A program made the position numbers and the translations under genes. The notes under the pieces are model-generated. The model searched no databases. It worked only from the letters and a program-made list of their open reading frames with translations, and was not told where the DNA came from. Positions 43,346-52,551 of a DNA stretch of 64,000 nucleotides are shown in pieces. The first letter of the stretch is position 1, and each line of letters begins with the position of its first letter. Source of the DNA: Chloroflexota bacterium (lineage in GTDB: Bacteria > Chloroflexota > Dehalococcoidia > Tepidiformales > Tepidiformaceae); NCBI GenBank assembly GCA_016234445.1, contig JACRBT010000001.1, forward strand, positions 186,001-250,000, given 5' to 3'.

Positions 43346-43966
43346 ATGGACGAAGAGAGCAGCCCGTTTCACGAAGGCGAGCGCGAGGTGCAGCGGCGGA
43401 TGGACACCACCCGGCTCGCCGACAAGATTTCGAGCGTCACCTTCCACGGATTCATCAGCGACCGCGACCGGGAGTTCATCGAGCGGATGGACATGTTCTT
43501 CCTGGCCACGGGGGACGCCGACGGGAACCTCGACTGCTCCTACAAGGGCGGCGACCCCGGCTTCGTCCGCGTGTTGGACGACACGACGCTGGCGTTCCCG
43601 ATTTACGACGGGAACGGCATGTTCATGAGCGCCGGGAACATCCTCGAACACAACAAGGTCGGGATGCTGTTCATCGACTGGGAGAACCAGTGGCGGATGC
43701 GGCTGAACGGCTCGGCCACGGTCAACTTCGACGACCCGCTGATGGCGGAGTACCCGGGGGCGCAGTTCGTCGTCAGGGTAACGGCGGAGAACGTCTTCCC
43801 GAACTGCCCGCGCTACATCCACAAAATGCAGAAGGTCGAGCGTTCGGTGTTCGTGCCGCGGGCAGCCAAGGAGACGCCAGAGCCAGAGTGGAAGGACCAC
43901 TTCGAAGACGCGCTGTCCGACAGCGAGAAGGCACGCCGGGCGGCGAAACGCGCGAGGAAGGACTGA
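43346..43966 (+). CDS. Pyridoxamine 5'-phosphate oxidase family protein
   Basis: 206 residues. MDMFFLATGDADGNLDCSYKGGDPGFVRVLD and FPIYDGNGMFMSAGNILEHNKVGMLF are the split-barrel core. The N-terminus is a helical extension (about 40 residues) and the C-terminus is basic (RRAAKRARKD). AGGGAGAGCGGC precedes the ATG. Family members bind FMN or heme. It is divergent from the protein at 42780. Confidence 0.82.
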   Translation: MDEESSPFHEGEREVQRRMDTTRLADKISSVTFHGFISDRDREFIERMDMFFLATGDADGNLDCSYKGGDPGFVRVLDDTTLAFPIYDGNGMFMSAGNILEHNKVGMLFIDWENQWRMRLNGSATVNFDDPLMAEYPGAQFVVRVTAENVFPNCPRYIHKMQKVERSVFVPRAAKETPEPEWKDHFEDALSDSEKARRAAKRARKD

Positions 43967-44108
43967 GGCGGGGGAGACCCGGCGGGACGGTGGTCGCGGG
44001 GGCGACTTTACGCGCGCTTTGCCGGGTGTCGTCACCTTGCCGTGAACCAAACCGCAAGTTGGCGTAGTCTCAACGGCAAGCTCCTTCGCGAGGATTCCAC
44101 TGAACTCG

Positions 44109-44786
44109 TTGCGCGCCTTCTTCAACACCCCGGCACGCCAGGCCGCCGGCTGGGTAATCCTGGGCATCCTCGGCCTGTTGCTCTTCGGGCTGGGCGGCTG
44201 GTTCCTGCTGGGCGGGGACGACTCCACCTCACGGGCCGCGGGCGACCGGACGACCGTGACCGCGACCGCGCAGCCGAGCGCGACGGCAACCCCACGACCG
44301 TCGGCAACGGCGTCGGCAAACGCATCGCCCTCCGCGAGCCCTTCGGCATCGCCCTCGGCAACGGCGACGGCCACGCGGGTGCCCCAGGGCCAGGACCAGG
44401 GGAGCCAGGGGAACCCACCGGCTCCGACGGCGACACCTGTCCCGCCGACGGCGACGGCCACGGCGACGGCGACACCTGTTCCGGGAGCATACTGCCCGGC
44501 ATTCCCAGCGCCGCCCGACTTGCGAGTGGCCGGTTTCCTGACCATCGCCGGGACACCGGCTCCAGTTGGTACCCTGGTGACACTCCTGTTCGACGGCGCG
44601 GAGGGGCCCTCGCGCGCCACGACCGAGGCCGGGCAGTACCGGGTGGACACGTACATCGGATCGGCGTCCTGCCGGAACCACCCGGGCGCGATCATCGGGG
44701 TGCTGGTGAACGGCCAGGCCGTCTCGTCCGGGGCCGCACTTGGATCCACGGATGCAGTCCTCAATTTCCCGGTGGTCATCAACTAA
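44109..44786 (+). CDS. Membrane-anchored protein with Thr/Pro/Ser-rich stalk
   Basis: About 225 residues. A single membrane helix (AAGWVILGILGLLLFGLGGW, residues 12-31) is followed by a low-complexity Thr/Ala/Pro/Ser stalk (about 45-130) with repeats such as SPSASPSASPSATATAT. A small globular domain with two Cys (YCPAFPAPPDLRV, SASCRNHPG) follows and resembles an Ig/SpaA-like beta domain. The start is unclear: TTG 44109 or CTG 44100, with GAGGA at about 44090. It is probably a surface protein. Confidence 0.7.
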   Translation: MRAFFNTPARQAAGWVILGILGLLLFGLGGWFLLGGDDSTSRAAGDRTTVTATAQPSATATPRPSATASANASPSASPSASPSATATATRVPQGQDQGSQGNPPAPTATPVPPTATATATATPVPGAYCPAFPAPPDLRVAGFLTIAGTPAPVGTLVTLLFDGAEGPSRATTEAGQYRVDTYIGSASCRNHPGAIIGVLVNGQAVSSGAALGSTDAVLNFPVVIN

Positions 44787-44801
44787 CGCAGGGGGCGCTG
44801 C

Positions 44802-45383
44802 GTGGCCTACTCGCGCATCCCTGGCGTGTTCCCGGTGCTCCACGGCGAGGGGCTGACGCTCCGCGAGATGTGCGAGGAGGATCTCCCCGCCTGGTTCGCG
44901 CGGCTCTCCGACCCTGAGGCGGCTGCCATGGCTGGCGACTCGCTGGCGACGTCGATGCAGGACGTCGTCGATGGCCTGGCCTATCACCGGAACGCCTTCG
45001 CGACGAAAGAGGCACTGCGCTGGGCGATCGTGCCGGACAGCCTGGGGGCGAGCGTCGGAAGCATCGGGATCGTCAGGCTGGACGAGGAGAACCTCAGCGG
45101 CGAGATCGGCGCCGCCGTCGGCCGGGCGCACTGGGGGCAGGGCTTTGCCACCGGCGCGACGCGGCTGGTCGTGGACTACGGGTTCGGCGTGCTTGGGCTT
45201 GAACGGATCGAGGCGGTGGCGCTGGCCAGTAACGGCCGGTCGGTCCGGGTGCTCGAAAAGCTCGGGTTCACGCGCGAGGGCCTCCTGCGGGGCTACCGGA
45301 TCGTGAACGGAACCCGCGCCGACTTCGCCATCTACGGCCTTCTCGGCAGCGACTGGTCGATGAGAGCGACCGACTCACGATGA
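44802..45383 (+). CDS. GNAT-family N-acetyltransferase (RimJ/RimL-like)
   Basis: 193 residues, GTG start. The acetyl-CoA loop is GRAHWGQGFATGATRLVVDYGF, preceded by LSGEIGAAVG. ALASNGRSVRVLEKLGFTREG is the conserved C-terminal strand-loop of RimJ/RimL-type enzymes. It may acetylate a protein N-terminus or a small molecule. Its end overlaps the start of the next gene (ATGA), so they are co-translated. Confidence 0.86.
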   Translation: MAYSRIPGVFPVLHGEGLTLREMCEEDLPAWFARLSDPEAAAMAGDSLATSMQDVVDGLAYHRNAFATKEALRWAIVPDSLGASVGSIGIVRLDEENLSGEIGAAVGRAHWGQGFATGATRLVVDYGFGVLGLERIEAVALASNGRSVRVLEKLGFTREGLLRGYRIVNGTRADFAIYGLLGSDWSMRATDSR

Positions 45384-46297
45384 AGTTGCACCCCGAATTC
45401 TTCGCGCGCATCGTCGAGGTGTTCGGCGCAGAGGGAGCGGCCTGGATCGACGCGCTCCCGTCGCTGCTCGCGGAGGCGGCGGAGCGATGGGGGCTCCAGG
45501 TGGGGGAGCCGTTCGAGCCGCTTTCCTACAACTACGTGGCACCGGCCGTCCGTCGAGGGGGCGAGACCGCGGTGCTGAAGGCGGGAGTCCCGGGCGCTGA
45601 ACTCCGGAGCGAGATCGCGGCGTTGCGGCACTACGACGGGCGTGGCGCGGTCCGGTTGCTCGAGTCAGACGCGGACAGGGGGCTGCTCCTCCTTGAACGG
45701 GTGACGCCGGGGACGCCGCTGGTGGCGCTGGACGACGACGAAGATGCGACACGCATCGCCGCGGGGGTCATGCGACGCCTCTGGCGGCCGCCACCCGCCG
45801 GGCACGAGTTTCCCGCGGTCGGCGACTGGCTGCGCGGCTTCGAGCGCCATCGCGCCCGCTGCGAGCGCGGCTCCGGGCCGTTCCCGGCGACGCTGTTCGC
45901 CCGCGGGGAGGCGCTGGCGGGGGAGCTGCTGGAAACTTCGGGCGCGCCGGTGGTCCTCCACGGCGACTTTCACCACTGGAACATCCTCCGCGGGGAGCGG
46001 GAGCCGTGGTTGGCGATCGACCCCAAGGGCGTGGTGGGCGAACCGGCGTACGAGGCCGGGGCGCTGCTCCGCAACCCGACCCCGGACTACCTCCGCTGGC
46101 CGGGCATCGAGCGGGTCATGGCACGGCGGGTCGAGATCCTGGCGGAGACGCTGGGTTTCGAGCGGGAGCGGATCGCCGGCTGGGGGTTCGCGCAGGCCGT
46201 GCTCTCCGCCTGCTGGAGCCACGAAGACCACGGGGCCGGCTGGGAACCCGCCATCGCCTGCGCGGAGATCCTGGGGCGTGTCCTCAGGAAGGGATGA
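45380..46297 (+). CDS. Aminoglycoside/hydroxyurea-kinase-like phosphotransferase
   Basis: 305 residues. VVLHGDFHHWNIL is the catalytic loop (Asp in HGDF) and AIDPKGVVGEPAYEAGALLRNP the Mg-binding segment of the APH(6)/hydroxyurea kinase family. The N-lobe Lys is in TAVLKAGVPG. Homologues phosphorylate streptomycin or hydroxyurea, but environmental members often have unknown substrates. The pairing with an acetyltransferase hints at chemical modification of a toxic compound. Confidence 0.82.
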   Translation: MKLHPEFFARIVEVFGAEGAAWIDALPSLLAEAAERWGLQVGEPFEPLSYNYVAPAVRRGGETAVLKAGVPGAELRSEIAALRHYDGRGAVRLLESDADRGLLLLERVTPGTPLVALDDDEDATRIAAGVMRRLWRPPPAGHEFPAVGDWLRGFERHRARCERGSGPFPATLFARGEALAGELLETSGAPVVLHGDFHHWNILRGEREPWLAIDPKGVVGEPAYEAGALLRNPTPDYLRWPGIERVMARRVEILAETLGFERERIAGWGFAQAVLSACWSHEDHGAGWEPAIACAEILGRVLRKG

Positions 46298-46613
46298 TGC
46301 CCTCGCGCTTCTCCTCTTCGTAGAGGCGCTCGGTCACAAACTCCTTGAGGAGCGTCTGGTAGCCCTTGTTCTTGCGGGCGGCCAGCGTCTTGAGGCGGCC
46401 GATGGTGTCGCGGTCGAAGCGGACAGCGACCGGCGTGCTGCGCGGGCGGGGGGGCGGGAGCAGCCCCTCCGGCGGCGGCCCGAACTGTTCCAGCAGCTCC
46501 TCGCCGAGGGAATGCGTCGACCAGAATGCGTGCTCTTCCGCCTCCGTGGCGAACTCTGGGATCTCGTCCTCGCTATGGATTTCGACCATCCGAACCTTCG
46601 ACTCAGTCACCAT
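46284..46613 (-). CDS. brnA: BrnA-like antitoxin (CopG/MetJ-type)
   Basis: 109 residues from ATG 46613, with GGAG 6 bp upstream. The long N-terminal part (EDEIPEFATEAEEHAFWSTH) matches BrnA, and VAVRFDRDTIGRLKTLAARK near the C-terminus is a ribbon-helix-helix DNA-binding segment. BrnA binds the ribonuclease toxin BrnT and represses the operon. The gene follows the broken brnT by 2 bp and overlaps the tail of the convergent kinase gene. Confidence 0.78.
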   Translation of the reverse strand: MVTESKVRMVEIHSEDEIPEFATEAEEHAFWSTHSLGEELLEQFGPPPEGLLPPPRPRSTPVAVRFDRDTIGRLKTLAARKNKGYQTLLKEFVTERLYEEEKREGIIPS

Positions 46614-46615
46614 TA

Positions 46616-46887
46616 CTAACTCCATCTCCGCGAATAGACGCGGCGCTCGTGTGCCGTCGCGTCCCTCGCTGTCACGACCCGGATCTGGGCGCCCCTCCTG
46701 GTGAACACGACGAGGAGCAGCCTGCCCGCCTCAGTTCGGCCAGACCCCGCCACCGTCGCTCCGCACCACCGCGGGCCCCTTGAGCCACGATGACCCGAGG
46801 GTCTTCCAGCGCCTCCTCGGCATCCCGAGCACGGATCCCATGTTCCGCGATGTGGTCTACGTTCGCGTCGTCCCAGTCGAACTCCAC
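46616..46887 (-). pseudogene. brnT: brnT toxin, disrupted by a frameshift
   Basis: From GTG 46887 the frame reads VEFDWDDANVDHIAEHGI ... ALEDPRVIVAQGARGGAERRW, the N-terminal half of a BrnT RNase toxin. It then runs into unrelated sequence. A second frame from about 46740 continues GRTEAGRLLLVVFTRRGAQI and ends ...HERRVYSRRWS, the C-terminal half of BrnT. One extra C (plus strand) at about 46738-46741 would join them. So this is either a 1-bp deletion or a sequencing error, or, less likely, programmed frameshifting. The antitoxin gene is intact. Confidence 0.72.
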
Positions 46888-46919
46888 ACCGGTCAGTATA
46901 TACGATGGTAGTGCTCGCC

Positions 46920-46955
46920 GCGCGCTATTTCCGGTACTTGCGGCCGCGGTCGCGG
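46920..46955. repeat. 36-bp direct repeat, copy of the uvrB 3' end (left)
   Basis: Bases 46920-46955 are identical to 47745-47780, which include the last codons and stop of uvrB. The two copies are in the same orientation, 825 bp apart, and bracket the lipoprotein gene. After position 46955 the copies diverge. Confidence 0.9.
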
Positions 46956-46981
46956 TTGCCCTGACTGTCTGTTGGCGACCG

Positions 46982-47695
46982 TCAGCGAACGGACCTTGGG
47001 CCGGCCGCGGCCGCGTCGCGCGCCGCTCGAACGAACGCGGCCGCGTCATCGGGGTCATACCCGGGAACCTCCCGGCTAATGTAGACCTCGACGACAACGG
47101 TGCCGACTCTCCAAAGGTACTGTTCGTTGCGGAACTCGAAGTCCCGGCCGTTACTGATTCTCACGGTCTGCGCGGTGGAGAAGCCTCCGTTCGGCGGAAG
47201 GGTTGCCGCCTTCTCTCGGCTGGCCCGGAACGTGCCGGCCGATGGGTAGGGCGGCGTCCCTTCGCATGTCAGGAAGTTGTCGCTTGAAAGTGCCCGCCGG
47301 TACGCATCGACCGTGTCTTGCGCAGCGGCGGAATCCCGATACGCAGTTACCACCATCCAGTAGTAGCCGCTGCCCGTGAACTTGCGCTGTGCCCGCCCTA
47401 GACCGAAACGAGCCTCCAAGTCCCTGGCCGCCGCAACATCGGCCGCGAAGGTGGCGCACGCCGAGCTTGCTGATTGGCGATACGTGGTTGGACTCAAGTC
47501 TGGGAAGTCGACCGGCAGCTTCGTTGTCCAGCGCCCCGGGATGTCCAGGGTCTCAGCGACGAGGGACGCGTCCGCCAACGCCTGAGCCTCGTCGGGAGTC
47601 ATGGGCGATTGGGTGCCCGAGCAAGCGCCGCTCAGCGCCAGCAGCATGATGGTCGCCAACAGGCAACGCCACGTGGCGGTCGGGCATCGGCTCAC
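46982..47695 (-). CDS. Hypothetical lipoprotein
   Basis: 237 residues from GTG 47695. The signal peptide RCLLATIMLLALSGAC ends in a lipobox (Leu-Ser-Gly-Ala-Cys), so the mature protein is lipid-anchored. The mature part has SSACATFAADVAAARDLE and a segment like those of surface lipoproteins in actinobacteria and Chloroflexota, with two further Cys. No known domain. The gene lies between the two copies of the uvrB 3' end, so it is probably a later insertion. Confidence 0.75.
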   Translation of the reverse strand: MSRCPTATWRCLLATIMLLALSGACSGTQSPMTPDEAQALADASLVAETLDIPGRWTTKLPVDFPDLSPTTYRQSASSACATFAADVAAARDLEARFGLGRAQRKFTGSGYYWMVVTAYRDSAAAQDTVDAYRRALSSDNFLTCEGTPPYPSAGTFRASREKAATLPPNGGFSTAQTVRISNGRDFEFRNEQYLWRVGTVVVEVYISREVPGYDPDDAAAFVRAARDAAAAGPRSVR

Positions 47696-47744
47696 AGGAG
47701 TAAGTTCGTCCCACCCCGGAGGAGGGCGCAGGGGCCCGATCCGG

Positions 47745-47780
47745 GCGCGCTATTTCCGGTACTTGCGGCCGCGGTCGCGG
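47745..47780. repeat. 36-bp direct repeat, original uvrB 3' end (right)
   Basis: It covers the end of uvrB (stop at 47750) and is the presumed parent of the copy at 46920-46955. Confidence 0.9.
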
Positions 47781-49861
47781 CCGCCGGCCTGGGAGCGGCC
47801 GTAACGCACGGGGCCGGGGCGGCCGGCGACGGCGGCGAAGGCGGAGAGCTCCTCGCTGTCGCTCCCGACCAGCTGGCGGCGGAGCTCGACCACCTGGTCG
47901 CGGAGGGCCGCGGCCTTTTCGAATTCGAGCGCCTTCGCGGCGGCCTTCATCTGCGACTCGAGTTCCTTCACCAGGCGGAGGACCTCGTCTTTCGGCATCT
48001 CGCCGCGGGCGTCGTACTCGACCGGCGCTTCCGCGGCCATGCGGACGTGGTCTGTTATGTCGCGAATAGCCTTGATGATGCCCGCGGCTTCGATCCCGTG
48101 TTCGCGGTTGTAGGCTTCCTGGATGGCGCGGCGGCGGTAGGTCTCGTCGATCGCGTTTCGCATCGACTGGGTGACGTTGTCGGCGTACATGATGACGCGG
48201 CCTTCGATGTGGCGGGCGGCGCGGCCGATGGTCTGGACGAGCGACCTGTTCGAGCGCAGGTAGCCTTCCTTGTCCGCGTCGAGGATGCAGACCAGCGAGA
48301 CTTCCGGCAGGTCCAGCCCTTCGCGCAGGAGGTTGATGCCCACAACCACGTCGTAGACGCCGAGGCGGAGGTCACGGAGGATCTCGACCCGGTCGAGCGT
48401 CTGGACCTCGGCATGGAGGTAGTGGGTCTTGATCCCCATCTCCTGGAGGTAGTCGGCGAGGTCCTCCGCCATCTTCTTCGTCAGGGTCGTCACGAGAGAC
48501 CGCTGGCCGCGGTCGACGACGCGCCGGATCTCGTCCATCAGGTCGTCGACCTGGTTCTTCGTCGGCCGGACCTCGATTTCGGGGTCGAGGAGACCGGTCG
48601 GGCGGATGACCTGCTCCACCACCTGGGTGGAGCGCTGGACCTCGTAGTCGGCGGGGGTGGCCGAGACGAAGATGGCCTGGTTGATGTGGCGGTCGAACTC
48701 CTCGAAGGTGAGGGGGCGGTTGTCGACGGCACTGGGGAGGCGGAAACCGAACTCGACGAGGGTGTCCTTGCGGGCGCGGTCGCCGAAGAATTGGCCCTGG
48801 ACCTGGGGCAGGGTCATGTGTGATTCGTCGACGAAGAGGAGCCAGTCGTCGGGGAAATAGTCGAGGAGGCACCAGGGCGTGGAGCCGGGCTCGCGGTACT
48901 GGAGGTGGCGGGAGTAGTTTTCGATGCCGGCGCAGTAGCCGGTCTCGCGCATCGACTCGATGTCGTAGTGGGTGCGCTCTTCGAGGCGGGCCGCTTCGAG
49001 GATCTTGCCTCGGGAGCGAAGGTACTCGAGTTGCTCCTGGAGCTCGGCCTCGATGCTCTCCATGGCCTGCAGCATCTTGTCCTGCGGGGTGACGAAGTGC
49101 TTCGCCGGGAAGATGTCGATCTCGGTCTTCTCGGAGACGATCTCGCCGGTGAGGGGGTCGAGTTCGACGATGCGCTCGACTTCGTCGCCGAAGAAGTCGA
49201 TGCGGACGGCGAGTTCTTCGTAGCTGGGGAGGATGGTGAGCGAATCACCGCGGAGCCGGAACTTGCCGCGGATGACGTTCATGTCGTTGCGTTCGTACTG
49301 CATGGAGACCATTCGGCGGATGGCATCCTGGCGGGCGAAGCGTTCGCCGACCTTGAAGCTGAGGATGAACTCCTGGTAGGACTGGGGCTCGCCGAGGCCG
49401 TAAATGCAGCTGACGCTGGCGACGATGATGACGTCGCGGCGGGTGAAGAGCGCCCGGGTCGCCGCGTGGCGAAGCTTGTCGATCTCCTCGTTGATGTCCG
49501 CGTCCTTGGCGATGTAGGTGTCGGTGCGCGGGATGTAGGCCTCGGGCTGGTAGTAGTCGTAGTAGCTGACGAAGTACTCGACCGAGTTCTCGGGGAAGAA
49601 CTCCTTGAGCTCGGAGCAGAGCTGGGCGGCGAGCGTCTTGTTGTGGGCGAGGACGAGGGTCGGCCGCCCGACGCGCTTGATGACGTTCGCCATCGTGAAG
49701 GTCTTGCCGGAGCCGGTGACCCCGAGGAGCGTCTGGTAGCGGTCGCCGCGTTCGAGGCCCTCGACCAGCTTGTCGATGGCCTGGGGCTGGTCGCCGGTCG
49801 GTTCGTATTCGGCATGGAGCGTGAAGCCTGCGCGGGCGCCAGTGGGAGCGAGTGCAACCAT
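47750..49861 (-). CDS. uvrB: Excinuclease ABC subunit B
   Basis: 703 residues, normal length. UvrB is the DNA-damage-verifying helicase of nucleotide excision repair. GVTGSGKT is Walker A, and [17 protein letters not shown] the beta-hairpin region that clamps [12 protein letters not shown] is the DEAD-like box. [19 protein letters not shown] is motif VI. The C-terminal UVR domain ([15 protein letters not shown]) binds UvrC. ATG 49861 begins the conserved N-terminus; an upstream ATG at 49897 lies outside the family start. Confidence 0.96.
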   Translation of the reverse strand: MVALAPTGARAGFTLHAEYEPTGDQPQAIDKLVEGLERGDRYQTLLGVTGSGKTFTMANVIKRVGRPTLVLAHNKTLAAQLCSELKEFFPENSVEYFVSYYDYYQPEAYIPRTDTYIAKDADINEEIDKLRHAATRALFTRRDVIIVASVSCIYGLGEPQSYQEFILSFKVGERFARQDAIRRMVSMQYERNDMNVIRGKFRLRGDSLTILPSYEELAVRIDFFGDEVERIVELDPLTGEIVSEKTEIDIFPAKHFVTPQDKMLQAMESIEAELQEQLEYLRSRGKILEAARLEERTHYDIESMRETGYCAGIENYSRHLQYREPGSTPWCLLDYFPDDWLLFVDESHMTLPQVQGQFFGDRARKDTLVEFGFRLPSAVDNRPLTFEEFDRHINQAIFVSATPADYEVQRSTQVVEQVIRPTGLLDPEIEVRPTKNQVDDLMDEIRRVVDRGQRSLVTTLTKKMAEDLADYLQEMGIKTHYLHAEVQTLDRVEILRDLRLGVYDVVVGINLLREGLDLPEVSLVCILDADKEGYLRSNRSLVQTIGRAARHIEGRVIMYADNVTQSMRNAIDETYRRRAIQEAYNREHGIEAAGIIKAIRDITDHVRMAAEAPVEYDARGEMPKDEVLRLVKELESQMKAAAKALEFEKAAALRDQVVELRRQLVGSDSEELSAFAAVAGRPGPVRYGRSQAGGRDRGRKYRK

Positions 49862-49918
49862 GCGATCCAGTGTACCGGAACGGCGGTCTGCGAACACCTG
49901 TTCTGGAGAAAGTCGACC

Positions 49919-50647
49919 TCAGCCTGGCACCGGGAGGCGCAGCGAGGCCCGGTCGGCGTCGGAGGCGGGACGAACCCGGCCGTCGTCCATGAGGAGGACG
50001 CGGTGGGGGACGTCGAGGATGCGGGTGTCGTGGGTGACGATGACCATGGCGCGGGCTTCGCCGGCATCGACGGCCGTGCGCATGAGTTCGATCACCCGGT
50101 GGCCGGCGGCGGAGTCGAGGCTCGCGGTCGGTTCGTCTGCGAGGATGACGTCGGGGCGGTTGGCCAGCGCCCGGGCGACGGCGAGCCGCTGCTGTTCGCC
50201 GCCGCTGAGCTCGTTGGGGTGGATGTGGGCGCGGTCTTCGAGCGCCAGGAGTTCGAGGATGTCCATCGCCCGCAGCTTCGCCGGGCGCCCGGCCGTCCCC
50301 GCAAGGTTGAGGGCGACTTCGACGTTTTCGAGCGCATTCAGGGACGGGAGCAAGTTGAACGACTGGAAAACGAAGCCGATGTGGCGAAGGCGAAAGGCGG
50401 CGCGGCGGGCATGGCCGAGGGCGGTGATGTCTTCGCCGAGGACCACGACACGGCCCGCCGAGGGCGTCAGCAGCCCACCCGCGATCGAGAGCAACGTGGT
50501 CTTGCCGCTGCCGGAGGGGCCGACGATGGCGACGATTTCGCGTTCGGCCACCGAGAACGAGACGTCGCGGACGGCCTGCACGGCCGCCGGCCCCGACCCG
50601 AAGGTCCGGGAGACGCCCTCGACCGCGAAGGGGGCGGGAGCGGTCAT
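49919..50647 (-). CDS. ABC transporter ATP-binding protein (LolD/MacB-like)
   Basis: 242 residues. Walker A GPSGSGKTT, signature LSGGEQQR, Walker B VILADEPTAS, and H-loop VTHD are complete. VFQSFNLLPSLNALENVEVAL is the Q-loop region of the MacB/LolD type. It pairs with the FtsX-like permease upstream (4-bp overlap). Such pairs export lipoproteins, peptides or mechanically remodel the cell envelope. Confidence 0.92.
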   Translation of the reverse strand: MTAPAPFAVEGVSRTFGSGPAAVQAVRDVSFSVAEREIVAIVGPSGSGKTTLLSIAGGLLTPSAGRVVVLGEDITALGHARRAAFRLRHIGFVFQSFNLLPSLNALENVEVALNLAGTAGRPAKLRAMDILELLALEDRAHIHPNELSGGEQQRLAVARALANRPDVILADEPTASLDSAAGHRVIELMRTAVDAGEARAMVIVTHDTRILDVPHRVLLMDDGRVRPASDADRASLRLPVPG

Positions 50648-51828
50648 CGGCGGAACACCATGAGGGGGTCGACGCGGAGGATGCGGACGAGGGGGACCAT
50701 GGACCCGGCGACACTCATGCCGAGCACGGCGGCGAAGGCGCGTGTGGCCGGGAGGAGACGGACGGAGACGGCGATGTCGGGGACCACCCTCGTCACGATG
50801 GGGGCGACCGCGAGCGTGGCGAGGAACCCGGCGACGTAGCCCGCGACGGCGAGGAAGACCGCCTGCCCGCCGACGGTCTTGAAGAGGGCCGCGTTGGGCG
50901 CGCCGATGGCCTTGAGGACGCCGAAGTCGCGTAGCCGTTCGGCCGTGGTCGTGTACATCGTGAGGCCGACGATCGCCAGACCGACCAGGAAGCCAATCGT
51001 CGACATCACGTTCACGGGGCCGACGAAGAGCCGCCCGAGGAGGTCGCGGTCGTTCGTTGCCAGCTGCTTGCGGGTGAGGACGGCGAGCGCGGGGTTCGCG
51101 CCGGCAAGCGAAGCCGCGGCCGCGGACGGTTCGACGCCCGCTTCGAGCCGGATGAGCACGAACGTGATCAGATTGTCCATCCGGAGGAGTTCCTGGGCGG
51201 CGTCGAGGCGGATGAAGACGTACTTGCTGGCGATGGCGGCGGTCTCGTCGGAAAGCCCGACGACGGTAAACCGCTGCCCGAGCAGTTCGATGGGGTCTCC
51301 CGGGCGGACACCAAGCTCGGCCGCGAGGTAGCGGTCGACGACGACCTCTCCGGCGGCGGCGACCCGCCGCCCGCTCGCCAGCTTCCAGGGTCCACCGAGG
51401 GCGCCCTCGCCGGCATAGCCGATGAGGACGGAGGGGCGGGTCTTGCCGTTCGCCGCGGCGATCATGTTGAGCCGGATGATGCTGGAGCCCGCGGCCACCC
51501 CGGGGACATCCGCGAGACGCGCCGCTGTGTCTGCCGGAAGCGCGGACGAGGCGAGGGCCATGTTGGTGACGCCGGCGCTGGCGACGAAGAGGTCGGCGCC
51601 GCTGCGGTCGATGTAGGAGGTGGAGCGGGCGACGGTGCCGTCCATGATGCCCCGCAGGAGGAGGACGAGGACGACGGCAAAGGCGAGGCCACCGATGCTG
51701 ATCGCGAGGCGCACACGGTCGTAGAGGAGGGACCGCCGCGCAAGGGGCACCTGCCCGCGCCGGAAAAGGGCGGCGGTCGAACGCCAGCGCCCCCGGGAAC
51801 TTTCGCCCACTGCCGCAAGGCCGGTCAC
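50644..51828 (-). CDS. ABC transporter permease (FtsX/MacB type)
   Basis: 394 residues. One helix near residues 42-62 (AISIGGLAFAVVLVLLLRGI) is followed by a large outer MacB-like periplasmic domain (about 70-260) and three helices at the end (SMIGFLVGLAIVGLTMYT..., and two more). This four-helix topology is that of MacB/FtsX permeases. Its ATP-binding partner follows with 4-bp overlap. The cargo is unknown. Confidence 0.88.
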   Translation of the reverse strand: MTGLAAVGESSRGRWRSTAALFRRGQVPLARRSLLYDRVRLAISIGGLAFAVVLVLLLRGIMDGTVARSTSYIDRSGADLFVASAGVTNMALASSALPADTAARLADVPGVAAGSSIIRLNMIAAANGKTRPSVLIGYAGEGALGGPWKLASGRRVAAAGEVVVDRYLAAELGVRPGDPIELLGQRFTVVGLSDETAAIASKYVFIRLDAAQELLRMDNLITFVLIRLEAGVEPSAAAASLAGANPALAVLTRKQLATNDRDLLGRLFVGPVNVMSTIGFLVGLAIVGLTMYTTTAERLRDFGVLKAIGAPNAALFKTVGGQAVFLAVAGYVAGFLATLAVAPIVTRVVPDIAVSVRLLPATRAFAAVLGMSVAGSMVPLVRILRVDPLMVFRR

Positions 51829-51903
51829 ACGCTCATTTTCGCGTGTTCGCCGGGGAGCGCCACGGCCGGAAGCCCCTTCTCTCCCGGCCCAATGCCCGGA
51901 AGG

Positions 51904-52551
51904 TCAGCGGCGGCCGTTCCCGGTCAGCGTGTCGCGCAGTTCGGCGAGTGCGCGAGCCTGTCGGCCCTTGATGGCGTCGATGGAGAGCCCGAGGACGACG
52001 GCCGTCTCCTGGAGCGAAAGGCCGTGGATGAAGCGCAGGCTGATGACCTCCGCGTGCGCCTTGGAGAGGCCGGAGACGGCGCGGGCGAGGTCGAGCATGT
52101 CGGGGTCAAGGCCGCGGTCGTCGTCGGACTGGTCGAAGCCGTCGAGGGTGACGGGCGGAGGCTTTCGGAACCAGTTGCGGCGGTGGGTGTTGACGACGTT
52201 ACGGGCGATGCCGAAGAGCCAGGCACGGGCGGGGACGGTGCTGTCGTGGAGGGAAGCCGCGTGCTTCCAGGCCTCTTCGAAGACCTGCGAGGCGAGGTCC
52301 TCGGCGTCGGCCGGGTTGCCGATCCGGGAGAGGACGTACTGGTAGACGGCGTTGAGCTCGGCAGCGGCGAAGTCGCGCCAGGCAGCAGGCTCGCGCTGGC
52401 GAAGGGCATCGCGGTGGGCGGCAGGTTCGGGGGATGCGTCGTCGTCCCCGGTGGGCCCAAGGAGAGCCGCGACCACGCGGGCCCAGAGCGTCCCCCCTGA
52501 ACGCGGGGGCATGAACGGCCAGGGCAGCGCCATCGCTGCCGCGGGCGTCAT
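51904..52551 (-). CDS. ECF sigma factor (RNA polymerase sigma-70 family)
   Basis: Up to 215 residues. Region 2 reads ELNAVYQYVLSRIGNPADAEDLASQVFEEAW and region 4 LSLQETAVVLGLSIDAIKGRQARAL with the recognition helix. Regions 1.1 and 3 are absent, as in ECF sigma factors. ATG 52551 overlaps the stop of the upstream gene (ATGA); in-frame ATGs at 52533 and 52512 are alternatives. It is preceded by a protein that may be its anti-sigma factor, an order opposite to the usual one. Confidence 0.88.
   Translation of the reverse strand: MTPAAAMALPWPFMPPRSGGTLWARVVAALLGPTGDDDASPEPAAHRDALRQREPAAWRDFAAAELNAVYQYVLSRIGNPADAEDLASQVFEEAWKHAASLHDSTVPARAWLFGIARNVVNTHRRNWFRKPPPVTLDGFDQSDDDRGLDPDMLDLARAVSGLSKAHAEVISLRFIHGLSLQETAVVLGLSIDAIKGRQARALAELRDTLTGNGRR

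Noticed and set aside
45380-46297. Clinical-type antibiotic resistance gene
   Set aside because: The APH(6)/hydroxyurea kinase motifs are present, but no mobile element or cassette surrounds it, so a housekeeping or unknown role is as likely.
46920-47780. Insertion sequence between the uvrB copies
   Set aside because: No transposase frame and no terminal inverted repeats. The only gene inside is a lipoprotein.
48905-50839. A 644-residue plus-strand open frame antisense to uvrB and the ABC genes
   Set aside because: Composition is typical of a shadow frame (Ala/Gly/Asp/Val), and uvrB and the ABC proteins beneath it have full motifs.
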